From Rubripirellula lacrimiformis (GTDB lineage Bacteria; Planctomycetota; Planctomycetia; Pirellulales; Pirellulaceae), in contig NZ_CP036525.1 in NCBI RefSeq assembly GCF_007741535.1, positions 1,550,001 to 1,614,000 of the forward strand: 64,000 nucleotides of DNA. The letters run 5' to 3'. Under the pieces are notes generated by a model. It was not told the origin of the DNA. It worked only from the letters and a program-made list of their open reading frames with translations, and ran no database searches. The position numbers were made by a program, and so were the translations under genes. Positions 42,067 to 50,648 of this stretch are shown here, piece by piece (the stretch's first letter is position 1; each line of letters starts with the position of its first letter).

Positions 42067-44864
42067 ACCGATCGACCCGACCTATCGTGTTGTTGGCGTT
42101 TGCCGATCCCCGCCGCGATCTTGATAACCTCAAGAAGGAATCCAGCGGTATACGTGACTTGTTTTGGCGGTTCGATGATGTTGTGGAGGTGATCATTTTG
42201 GACCACCCCACGCTGATGCAGATCACGCAAACTTTTCAACGATATCGAAATCGCATCGTCGCGTTCCACTACGGGGGGCACGCCAACGGAATGGAACTGC
42301 TGTTGGAAGACGTTCAGGGCGATACCCAAGTGGCTGGTGCATTGGGGTTCGCCCAGTTGTTGGGGCATCAGTCGGGTTTGAAGCTTGTCTTTTTGAATGG
42401 GTGTTCCACCGAGGGGCAGGCCGAAGGATTGCGGGCGGCCGATGTACCCTGCGTGATCGCGACCAGTCGTGCGATCAACGACGAAGTGGCGACTCAGTTT
42501 GCGATCGTGTTTTATGGCGCACTGGCCAGCGGCGCCGACATCCAAGCCGCCTTTGGCGAAGCGTCGGCGACCACGCAAAGTGCACATGGGGATCAAACAC
42601 GCGGGTTGTACGCTCGCAAATTTCTGGATCAACAGCCGGCGGGCATCGTATTGCCCTTGCCTTGGAATCTGCACTCGCACCAAGACCGAATCAACGATTG
42701 GACTTTTGACCTGGAATCGCGACGACGCCGGCGCGGCGCCAAAGGTGACACCGCTGCCGAAACGGCGATGGTTCGCCATCTGCAAACCCTGTTGGATCGT
42801 GTCAAACAGTTCTGGGTCACGGGTTTGTTGGACAGTTCGCTGCAGCGATCCGAGCGGATCGAGTTAGCGATGGCGGACTGCAGCGATGTGGTCGCCGATT
42901 CGTGGAATTCGGTCGATGTTGGTGCGTTGCCGACAACCGATTTTGTCGAATCGGGAGATCGTATCATGGACGTTTTTCAGCGGACTCGCCAATCGTTGAT
43001 GATCCTGGGGCATCCCGGCGCCGGCAAAACGACCGCCTTGTTGGAATTGACCGCAGGCCTAGTCGATTGGTGTGAAACGGAATCCGATCAGCCTGTGCCA
43101 GTGGTGTTGCACCTTTCCACTTGGAACTCCAAATTCGGTTCGCTGGTCGACTGGATCGAAGATGAAATGAGCCGCAAGTATCACGTCGCCAGCAAGCACG
43201 GTCGGCGATTCGTTGATACCGAACAACTGATCCTGATGCTGGATGGTCTGGACGAGACTGCCGAAAATCTGCGTGACGGATGCGTCGAGGCGATCAACGA
43301 CTTTTTGGACCACCAGGGTGTGCCCGGAATCGTCGTGTGCTGTCGTGTTGACGAATTCAATCAACTGGTTCAACCGGTTCGATTGGCCGGGGCGATTTGT
43401 CTGCAACCGCTCAGTGAAGAACAGATTCATTTGGCGTTGTCGGATGGTGGGCCAGCCAGCGTGACACTTTCGAAACAACTGGAGCAACATCCCGACCTTC
43501 TGAACCTGGCCCGTTCACCGCTGATCTTTGGCATCATGCGGGAGGCGTTCAATGAAGTGGATGCGCAGGAATCGATGCACTTTGAATCCCAACATCAATG
43601 TCAGGCGATGGTCTTCGATCGATACATCGATCGAATGATTCGGACTCGATCCAAGGAAACGGACAGCTACACGCCCCAGGAATGTTTGGCGGGACTGCAT
43701 CGTTTGGCCAAAATCGTTCAATCCAAGCGAGAGTCGATCTTCATGATCGAAAATCTGCAGCCGACGGACCTGACATCGACCTGGTCTCGCTTTGCGTACA
43801 GCGTGTCGGTGTCGCTGATTTTTGGAACCCTATCGGGCTTGGTCACCACGATCTTTTTCTGGACGCTGGCCGGCATCAGCGACGATTCCTTCGACGCATT
43901 GGAGCACGGGCTGGGATGGTGTGTGACGCCGATGTTGATGGTCTGGTTTGTGGGGGTGGGCCTGTTAGAGCCTTGCTTTGAAGTCCCCAAGGCGGAATTG
44001 GCATCGCGGATGGCGGTCGCAGCGCATGGAGTGAAAAAGGCGTTGCTGTTTTTGGCTTTCTGGCTGTTGATGACGCTGGCTGCCTATTCGATCACGCAGC
44101 ATGTCCCCATGTTTCTGTTGCTGGTGTTCACCGGCGTATTGGCATCGGCGATGGTCGGTGCGTATGGGCGATCCCAAGAAGTGTTTGCCGCGGTTCGTCC
44201 GGTCGAGGCCGTCGGGATGTCCATGGGAAACTCGGCGCGTGGCATGTTCGTGGGCATGCTAGTCGGGGTGGGAGTTTGGTTGATTCATGGATTTTGGAAC
44301 AAAACCAATTTGCACTTTTGGTACCAACCGGAGTGCGCGCCGTCGGTCGGACGCTGGATTTACCTGATCGTGCTAACGACATTGGGGATCGAAGGCGGCG
44401 GGATCACCGGCGGTATTGTGCCGGCAACGATCGAAGGCAAAACACGATTGAATCAGGGGATGCGTTTGTCGCTGATCAGCGCCCTGAAAGTGGGCTCCGC
44501 GGCCGCGTTGACTCTTGGCGTCACGGTGTACCTGATCTCGATGTTGATTCGCGAGCGGACGACCGCCGATGCCGTATCGCTCGGGTTGTCGATTGGGCTG
44601 CTGGCGTTTTTCTGTGTGGGCAGTTGGTTCGGTGGTTTCGAATGGTTGAAACATGTTGTGCTGCGAACCGTGATGCGGTTCAGCGGTCAATTGCCACCTG
44701 GGTTGCCGCAATTTCTGCAACAGGCGCGACGCTATCGATTGATGCACCGAGTCGGCGGCGGGTTCATGTTCCTGCACCGTACCTTGCAGGAGCATTTCGC
44801 CGCTAGCACGCCCGTGTTCATTGACCGGTCGCGTCCTTCGGACCCGACGCAAGTTCGTCCATGA
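42063..44864 (+). CDS. CHAT protease - NACHT NTPase membrane protein
   Basis: 933 residues. Residues 1-200 are caspase-like CHAT: IVAFHYGGHANGMELL (His73) and LVFLNGCSTEGQAEGL (Cys114), both catalytic residues in place. The NACHT ATPase occupies about 310-460, with Walker A GHPGAGKTT (316-324), Walker B LILMLDGLDE (389-398), then VCCRVDEFNQL. About eight hydrophobic helices (about 580-870) follow, e.g. LFLAFWLLMTLAAYSI and GMFVGMLVGVGVWLIH. After them comes HRTLQEHFAAST, a motif seen at the end of many NACHT modules. An ATP-driven oligomerising switch anchored in the membrane is inferred. It overlaps the opposite glycosyltransferase by 47 bases. Confidence 0.9.
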   Translation: MNRSTRPIVLLAFADPRRDLDNLKKESSGIRDLFWRFDDVVEVIILDHPTLMQITQTFQRYRNRIVAFHYGGHANGMELLLEDVQGDTQVAGALGFAQLLGHQSGLKLVFLNGCSTEGQAEGLRAADVPCVIATSRAINDEVATQFAIVFYGALASGADIQAAFGEASATTQSAHGDQTRGLYARKFLDQQPAGIVLPLPWNLHSHQDRINDWTFDLESRRRRRGAKGDTAAETAMVRHLQTLLDRVKQFWVTGLLDSSLQRSERIELAMADCSDVVADSWNSVDVGALPTTDFVESGDRIMDVFQRTRQSLMILGHPGAGKTTALLELTAGLVDWCETESDQPVPVVLHLSTWNSKFGSLVDWIEDEMSRKYHVASKHGRRFVDTEQLILMLDGLDETAENLRDGCVEAINDFLDHQGVPGIVVCCRVDEFNQLVQPVRLAGAICLQPLSEEQIHLALSDGGPASVTLSKQLEQHPDLLNLARSPLIFGIMREAFNEVDAQESMHFESQHQCQAMVFDRYIDRMIRTRSKETDSYTPQECLAGLHRLAKIVQSKRESIFMIENLQPTDLTSTWSRFAYSVSVSLIFGTLSGLVTTIFFWTLAGISDDSFDALEHGLGWCVTPMLMVWFVGVGLLEPCFEVPKAELASRMAVAAHGVKKALLFLAFWLLMTLAAYSITQHVPMFLLLVFTGVLASAMVGAYGRSQEVFAAVRPVEAVGMSMGNSARGMFVGMLVGVGVWLIHGFWNKTNLHFWYQPECAPSVGRWIYLIVLTTLGIEGGGITGGIVPATIEGKTRLNQGMRLSLISALKVGSAAALTLGVTVYLISMLIRERTTADAVSLGLSIGLLAFFCVGSWFGGFEWLKHVVLRTVMRFSGQLPPGLPQFLQQARRYRLMHRVGGGFMFLHRTLQEHFAASTPVFIDRSRPSDPTQVRP

Positions 44865-45987
44865 TGAACCGGTCGGCCCGACGCAGTCCAACCGCTCGCG
44901 AATGGTTCCACACGCTGCTGACCTGTCCGATGTGTTGAACCAGACTGGGCGACGGATGCCAGATCGGTATATCGTTTTGGATGGCCCAGTACCCGATACG
45001 TGTATCGATACCGGCGTTCCCATCGACAACATTCAGTTCGCCCCGATCGGCCGCGTTTAGTAGTTGCCGTGCGACCACCGTTGGGAAGATCATTGCCAGC
45101 GCGCCGTATTGCCAAAGGCCGGGATGGGGCCGCCAATGGTTCGTGGATTGCATATCTTCGGTGGATGTGTACAGCGACACGATGCCGGCGCTGTCCTGGG
45201 GCCACAGCACCATTTCCACGTATTCGCGGATGCTGGAAACGGCGGGAAACAGCACATCGTCCTGGACGATCATCACCGCGTCGGCGTCGGCATCGGCGTC
45301 GGCATCGGGGGCATCGCTTAGCATCGTGCGGAGTGTTTCGCACCAGGCTGGCCAGGCGCCGATCGGGCGGGGGCGTTGGATTCGGACTTGGGATTGTTCG
45401 TCCATTGTAAGTTCGACCTCGCCGTCGACGAACAGCATCGGGGCCTGCCAACCGCTGGCGGTGATGCTTTGGATGCACCGCGTCAGTGTCGGTTGGCGTC
45501 GCGGTGCCGTGGTCATTCCGACGGTCCACCGGATTCCGCGTGTTGGATCGGCGGGAGGCTTGGTCTGGATGGGAATTGGCAGCGCGGCCGCCAATTCGTC
45601 GACCGAAACGTGAACGGGTGAGTGTTCGATTTGGGCGTCATCCACACAGTCGTCTTCGTCGGGATAGACGATGGGCAACTGGTCGATCGCTTGGCGGCAC
45701 AGCCGGCGAGCCTGGTCTGCGATCGGCCCATCGGGCGACGACTGCAGCAACGTTTCGCCGATCGAGTGGATGATCGACGCGATCACGGGATTCCAGTCCT
45801 GGGGGCTGGGCACAAACGACTGGCAACATGCGTGGCAGGTTTCGCGATCGACGGTGGCCGATTCCCCGCTGGCGAAGTCGGCTACGGTCGCGATCAACCC
45901 GCAGTGGGCTGTTTCGGAACTTCGATCGTTCGGATCAACGGATTCAATTCGACTGCGATGCGGACAGTCGTCGGCGTGGCGTGGCAT
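44818..45987 (-). CDS. Glycosyltransferase-like protein with N-terminal Cys motif
   Basis: 389 residues from ATG 45987, two bases after the sulfotransferase stop; GTG 45999 would overlap that gene. The N-terminus repeats the scheme of the gene at 31209: CPHR (Cys8), Cys29, VDRETCHAC (Cys51, Cys54) and NPVIAS. The C-terminal half has WTVGMTTAPRRQPTLTRCIQ, VMIVQDDVLFPAV (the DxD-type site) and NAGIDTRIGYWAIQNDIPIW, with HPSPSLVQHIGQVSS. A tandem hexamer at about 45271-45305 encodes a DADADADADA stretch. A surface sugar-transfer role is likely. Cotranscribed with the sulfotransferase. Confidence 0.75.
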   Translation of the reverse strand: MPRHADDCPHRSRIESVDPNDRSSETAHCGLIATVADFASGESATVDRETCHACCQSFVPSPQDWNPVIASIIHSIGETLLQSSPDGPIADQARRLCRQAIDQLPIVYPDEDDCVDDAQIEHSPVHVSVDELAAALPIPIQTKPPADPTRGIRWTVGMTTAPRRQPTLTRCIQSITASGWQAPMLFVDGEVELTMDEQSQVRIQRPRPIGAWPAWCETLRTMLSDAPDADADADADAVMIVQDDVLFPAVSSIREYVEMVLWPQDSAGIVSLYTSTEDMQSTNHWRPHPGLWQYGALAMIFPTVVARQLLNAADRGELNVVDGNAGIDTRIGYWAIQNDIPIWHPSPSLVQHIGQVSSVWNHSRAVGLRRADRFIMDELASGPKDATGQ

Positions 45988-45989
45988 GG

Positions 45990-46736
45990 CTATTCCCACT
46001 GGTCAATCGATTGGCCCATGAATTCAAACAGTGCTTCGTTGTGAGGGCGATATCGCTGGCGCAGGATCTCCGCCGTGGGCGAATCCAGTGGTGGGACCGT
46101 GTAGGGCCGCATGTGCGATACGATCGTCGGCAACCGCTGTGGTTCCAAGCCCAGGAACTGCAACATCGTATCGAAATGCTGCTGTGGATCCGCATTCCAC
46201 TGCTCCATCACCATCAGATGGATTTGGGATCGCGGGAAGTGTCGCAGCAGAGAATCGATCTGTTGAAGATACATTCCTCGGTTCAAAATCCCGTACCAAC
46301 TGGCGCGGGTGGTTTCGAATTCGGCCTGGATGTTGTCTGCGAACGATGCGCCGGGCAGCAGCCAGTCCCAGTCGCGGGATTCGTCAAGTTCCTGCGTGTA
46401 ATGGTTGAACTGGCTGAAGGCGCGGGCAACAGGGTCTCGAAGCGTCACGATGATCCGTGCATCGGGGATCAACGCAGCCATCCGGGAATGTGCCAGCGGT
46501 GAACAGATCATATTGGGGGTGGCGTCGATCCCTTTTCGATCCGGATCGGTGAAATGGCTCTGGTACCAATCGATGCCCCGCGACCAGTGGTCCATGAAAA
46601 AGTCGATTTCTTTGACTTCTTTGCCAGTGTCGGGGCTGATCGCCGCTTGCACATCCGGGTGGGCGGTCAGGCAGGCGTGCAGCGTCGAGGTTCCACATTT
46701 CTGGGCGCCGGCGATCAATAGACTGGGCATCGGCAT
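45990..46736 (-). CDS. PAPS-dependent sulfotransferase
   Basis: 248 residues from ATG 46736; ATG 46730 and ATG 46826 (Pro/Thr-rich extension) are alternatives. It transfers sulfate from PAPS to a sugar or other acceptor. The 5'-phosphosulfate loop is IAGAQKCGTSTLHACL (about residues 6-21). The 3'-phosphate site is IVTLRDPVARAFSQFNHYT (about 100-118). Next to glycosyltransferases, it may decorate surface polysaccharide, consistent with the many sulfated polymers of marine planctomycetes. Confidence 0.9.
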   Translation of the reverse strand: MPMPSLLIAGAQKCGTSTLHACLTAHPDVQAAISPDTGKEVKEIDFFMDHWSRGIDWYQSHFTDPDRKGIDATPNMICSPLAHSRMAALIPDARIIVTLRDPVARAFSQFNHYTQELDESRDWDWLLPGASFADNIQAEFETTRASWYGILNRGMYLQQIDSLLRHFPRSQIHLMVMEQWNADPQQHFDTMLQFLGLEPQRLPTIVSHMRPYTVPPLDSPTAEILRQRYRPHNEALFEFMGQSIDQWE

Positions 46737-46971
46737 GGCGAGTGGAGGTGTCAGGGGATTCGTCCGACTGGACGCAGGTCGGTCGGCAGCGGGGATGGGA
46801 GTGCTGGCCGGGTCGGGTGGCAGCATCTTTCTGGCCGGGTGGCCGCCGTATCATAGCCGCCGCGAATCGCGTCTTGGTCGCCGGGAATGGTGGTCGGCGA
46901 GAGTCGGGAAAAATGGTAGAGTCGGTGCTTCGAACTGGATTTCTTCCGACCCCCTTTGGCCAACTTCCCTG

Positions 46972-49134
46972 ATGACCGTCGATACCTACGCGATTTGCCC
47001 CTGTGGAAGCGGCAAAAAGATCAAATTCTGCAAGTGTAAAGATTCTGTCCACGAGCTTGACGAAGTCATGAACATGATCGAGGGGGGGCAGGTTGTCCCG
47101 TCACTCGATCGCTTGTCGAGCATCCTTGCCGAAAACCCCGATGCAGCTTGGGCGTTGGCGGTCCGCGGGCGGTTGTTGTTGGATCTTCGCGAGTACGATT
47201 CGTTGGCCGAGAATGCCGAGCGATTCATTCGGTTGCAGCCCAGCAACCCGTTGGCGCTGACGCAGTTTGCCGCCGCACTGCTGTTCAAGGGGCAGCCCGA
47301 AAAAGCAACCGCAAAGATGCTGGAGGCGCTGACCGAAAGTGGCCGCGACGTAGACGCCTTTGTGTTGGACGTGTCGTCGGTCCTGGCCTATTCGCTAGCC
47401 CAGGGCGGCCTGTTCCTGACCGCGCGTGTCTACGCCACCTTGGCCATGATGGCGTCTGGCTACCAGGGCGGCCAAACCGCGATGACCGTGCTGCGACAAT
47501 TGAATTCGGCACCGTCGATCAGCCAGTTGATGAAGGCGGTTCCCGAACCGATCCAGCGTCCCGAAGATGCGGAATGGGGCGAACGGTTCGACGAAGCATC
47601 CACGTTGCTGCGAAGCAATAAAGTGATTCTGGCAGAATCCAAGTTCGAATCTTTGCGTCGAAGCGTGCCGCAGCAGCCTGCGATTTTGCTTGGACTGCTG
47701 ACCTGTGCCATTTGGCGAGGCGATGCCGACGCACAGTCCGATCTGCTGAAGAAATTGTCCACCTGCGAATCGTTGGACTTCGAACAACGAGCTCGATTCT
47801 TGGCGATGTCGGCATTGGCCAAGCCAGGTGCCCCGGACGCTTCGGTCGAAACGTTGACGTTGTCAGCCGACATCGACCAAGCCGACGAAGTCGAAATGGC
47901 TCTGATGTCCAACGCTCGCTTCGTGGCACTGCCCGCCGACCTGTTGCAGGGCATGCGAACCAGCGAAGACGATGTGCCGCCCAAGTCAGGGTTCCAAATT
48001 TTGGATCGCGACAAACCGGAATCCTTGGACAAGTTGCCGGCCGTTGATGATGTGCCCGAAGCCATCGCAATGGTCTTTGTCTATGGTCGCCAAACCGATC
48101 GCGCCGCCCGAATCGAAGCGGTCGAAGTTCGCCGCGATATCGTCGACGAAGTACGATCACGCATCGATGCCGAAGTCAGCGGATTGACCTGGACCGAAAA
48201 CCAAGGCGATCCATTGCCGCTGTTGGTCGCCTGCCAGCCAGCGATCGCGATGCTGCGTTTCCAAGCAAAGCCCGCGGAAGCCGAAAAGCTGCAGAACGAA
48301 CTGACCGAGACCCGCATGGCGGATGCGATCCTGTCGTTGAAACTGCCGTTGCTAGGCGGATCTTCGCTACGAGATTTGGTCGGTGATGAATCGAAACTGC
48401 TGGAACGGACCGCCGTCGTCCGTCTGGTGCAACAGTTCGATGCGATCGTTTCGAAGAGCGAATCGGTGGTCGCGTCGGTGATCGAACAAGCCGGCCTGAA
48501 AGCGCCGGACCCGATCAAGCCTAGCGATGATGATATCGAATCGGTCGCAAACGAAGACTTGAACCTGGTCGATCCATCGGGTTTGAATTCCGAGTCGTTG
48601 ATCTATCTGTTGCAACGCGCCCAGCAAGTCTCGGCGACGCCTGCCACGCGTCGATTGGCGGGACGTCTGATTGACGCGGAACTGACCGAAGAACAGCAAC
48701 CGGCCAAACTGCTGGCGTACATGTCGCTGGTCAACGCGGCCGAAAACAGCTCGGAAGCGTTGGAGTTGTTGGAGAAAGCCAAAGAGTTTGCGGTCAGCAA
48801 GGGAATCCCGACTTCCAATCTGTTGCTCAGCGAAGTCGGATTGCGATTGTCGGCCGGCGACGGTCCCGGTTTCCAAAGCACGCTGCAGAAATTGACGACC
48901 GAATACGGGAACGAACCTGAGGTCATGGCACGTTTGCAACAACTGTTGATGCAATACGGTCTGATCAATCCAGACGGATCGCCCCGCGGTGGTGGTCCCC
49001 CACCCGGACCACAAGGTGGCGGCGGATCCCAAGGCGGTTTGTGGACTCCCGACGGTGGCGGTGCACCTGCTGGGCCAGCACCCGAAGAAGGCGGTGGTGG
49101 CGGCAGCAAGTTGTGGGTTCCAGGAATGGACTGA
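46972..49134 (+). CDS. SEC-C-like zinc motif / TPR-like repeat protein
   Basis: 720 residues from ATG 46972; upstream in-frame ATGs run back into the opposite sulfotransferase gene. The N-terminus YAICPCGSGKKIKFCKC is a SEC-C-type zinc-binding motif. The rest is mostly helical, with several TPR-like units (AAWALAVRGRLLLDLREYD; AIAMLRFQAKPAEAEKLQ). A Gly/Pro-rich tail follows, ending SKLWVPGMD. Such proteins probably bind other proteins. The zinc motif recalls SecA- or ribosome-associated modules, but function is unknown. It is divergent from the sulfotransferase with overlapping regulatory sequence. Confidence 0.75.
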   Translation: MTVDTYAICPCGSGKKIKFCKCKDSVHELDEVMNMIEGGQVVPSLDRLSSILAENPDAAWALAVRGRLLLDLREYDSLAENAERFIRLQPSNPLALTQFAAALLFKGQPEKATAKMLEALTESGRDVDAFVLDVSSVLAYSLAQGGLFLTARVYATLAMMASGYQGGQTAMTVLRQLNSAPSISQLMKAVPEPIQRPEDAEWGERFDEASTLLRSNKVILAESKFESLRRSVPQQPAILLGLLTCAIWRGDADAQSDLLKKLSTCESLDFEQRARFLAMSALAKPGAPDASVETLTLSADIDQADEVEMALMSNARFVALPADLLQGMRTSEDDVPPKSGFQILDRDKPESLDKLPAVDDVPEAIAMVFVYGRQTDRAARIEAVEVRRDIVDEVRSRIDAEVSGLTWTENQGDPLPLLVACQPAIAMLRFQAKPAEAEKLQNELTETRMADAILSLKLPLLGGSSLRDLVGDESKLLERTAVVRLVQQFDAIVSKSESVVASVIEQAGLKAPDPIKPSDDDIESVANEDLNLVDPSGLNSESLIYLLQRAQQVSATPATRRLAGRLIDAELTEEQQPAKLLAYMSLVNAAENSSEALELLEKAKEFAVSKGIPTSNLLLSEVGLRLSAGDGPGFQSTLQKLTTEYGNEPEVMARLQQLLMQYGLINPDGSPRGGGPPPGPQGGGGSQGGLWTPDGGGAPAGPAPEEGGGGGSKLWVPGMD

Positions 49135-49197
49135 TTCCTCGTTGGTCACCGTTCCAGGCATCCGCCCGTAGCGAAAGTGATCAACGGTTTGTCGATA

Positions 49198-49262
49198 GAG
49201 TGAGCCGCGACGCGTAGGCGGCCGGGAATCCCCCGCGAATGCCAGTGGCCTCCCGGCCAGCG
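49198..49262. repeat. Dispersed palindromic repeat, family A
   Basis: TGAGCCGCGACGCGTAGGCG then GCCGGGAATCCCCCGCGAATGCC; third clear copy of the family also found at 7731 and 18898. Confidence 0.7.
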
Positions 49263-49355
49263 GTCGACCTTGCCCGCGGCGGACGCCCCAATTTTTCGTC
49301 GTAACGATCCGGGCCGCGCTGCCCAGCAGTTCGGTCCACTTTCAAAGGTGTAACT

Positions 49356-50474
49356 GTGACGCTGGGCGTATCGAAAGTGGACGATCAGTTCATGCAGGCC
49401 GCATTGGATTTGGCACGGTCCGGCCAAGGGCATGTCGAGCCCAATCCGATGGTAGGGTGCGTGATCGTTCGCGATGGCTGCGTGGTCGGACAAGGTTTCC
49501 ACGGGCAGTTCGGTGGCCCGCACGCCGAGGTTGCTGCGATTCGCTCGCTTGCAAATCCGGCCGATGCACGCGGCGCGACCGCCTATGTGACTTTGGAACC
49601 ATGCTGTCACTTCGGGAAGACACCCCCCTGTGCCGACGCGCTGATCGAGGTGGGGGTTGGGCGAGTGGTGGTCGCGATGGAGGATCCGTTCGACCAAGTT
49701 TCGGGCGGCGGAATCGCTAAGCTGCGCGCCGCCGGGATCGAGGTAACGGTGGGCACGCGATGTGCCGAGGCTGGGGACTTGAACGCGCCGTTCCTGAAGC
49801 GTGTGCAATCCGGATTGCCATGGGTGATCGCAAAATGGGCCATGACGATCGATGGTCGCATTGCCACCGTTGGCGGCGAAAGCCAGTGGATCACCGGTGC
49901 GTCGTCACGAGCCGAAGTTCATCGCTTGCGCGGGCGAGTGGACGCCATCGTGGTTGGCATGGGAACCGTGGTCGCAGACGATCCGACGTTGACCGCACGA
50001 CCGGCCGGGCCGCGGGCCGCCGATCGCGTCGTGTACTGCCGAAATCGGTTGCCCAGTCTGGATAGCAACCTGGTTCGGACCGCCAAGGACCATCGATTGA
50101 TCCTTGTCGTTGGCCCGGAAATCGATCGCCAATCTCTCGATCAAGTCCGGGCGGCGGGTGCCGAAATCATGCCGGTCGATGCTGTTGATTTGGCTGCCAT
50201 GGCCAGGGCCGGCATCCAAGCGATCGGGGAAAGCGGCGCGACAAACGTGATGTTAGAAGGCGGCAGCGAACTTTTGGGAAGTTTTTTTTTAGCGTCTCTG
50301 ATCGACGAATGTCACGTTTACGTCGGTGCCAAGGCCTTCGGCGGTGCGGCGGCTCCGGGGCCCGTGGGCGGCATTGGGGTCGCGGAAATTGCCCAGGCGA
50401 CGAACTTCAAACTGCGGGCGATGGATCAATTCGATGACGATGTGCGGCTGATTTACCGCCGATTCGCCGATTGA
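49356..50474 (+). CDS. ribD: Bifunctional diaminohydroxyphosphoribosylaminopyrimidine deaminase / 5-amino-6-(5-phosphoribosylamino)uracil reductase
   Basis: 372 residues from GTG 49356. It catalyses the second and third steps of riboflavin synthesis. The N-terminal deaminase has HAEVAA (His, Glu) and the zinc ligands PCCHFGKTPPC. The C-terminal reductase has KWAMTIDGRIA, RGRVDAIVVGMGTV and MLEGGSELLGSF. Both domains look complete. The upstream 220 bases contain only a family A repeat, and no FMN riboswitch was recognised. An uninterrupted run of nine T (50282-50290) lies in the reductase part. Confidence 0.95.
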   Translation: MTLGVSKVDDQFMQAALDLARSGQGHVEPNPMVGCVIVRDGCVVGQGFHGQFGGPHAEVAAIRSLANPADARGATAYVTLEPCCHFGKTPPCADALIEVGVGRVVVAMEDPFDQVSGGGIAKLRAAGIEVTVGTRCAEAGDLNAPFLKRVQSGLPWVIAKWAMTIDGRIATVGGESQWITGASSRAEVHRLRGRVDAIVVGMGTVVADDPTLTARPAGPRAADRVVYCRNRLPSLDSNLVRTAKDHRLILVVGPEIDRQSLDQVRAAGAEIMPVDAVDLAAMARAGIQAIGESGATNVMLEGGSELLGSFFLASLIDECHVYVGAKAFGGAAAPGPVGGIGVAEIAQATNFKLRAMDQFDDDVRLIYRRFAD

Positions 50475-50648
50475 TTCTGAAGCATTTACGGGAAGTCCCC
50501 TTCATTTCTTCGCGAAATTTTGGCGATACTTGCTGTTGGACTCGTCGGCCTGCCCGATGAGGGTCGGCCCATGCGTCCACCATACCAATCGTACCCAAGC
50601 TGCTTGATTGCGGCTCCCGAATGATTCGGGGAAAGTGAGGGTTCAGGG

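Noticed and set aside
49135-49355. Possible FMN riboswitch before ribD
   Set aside because: None of the conserved RFN-element segments could be read; only a family A repeat and GC-rich sequence are present.
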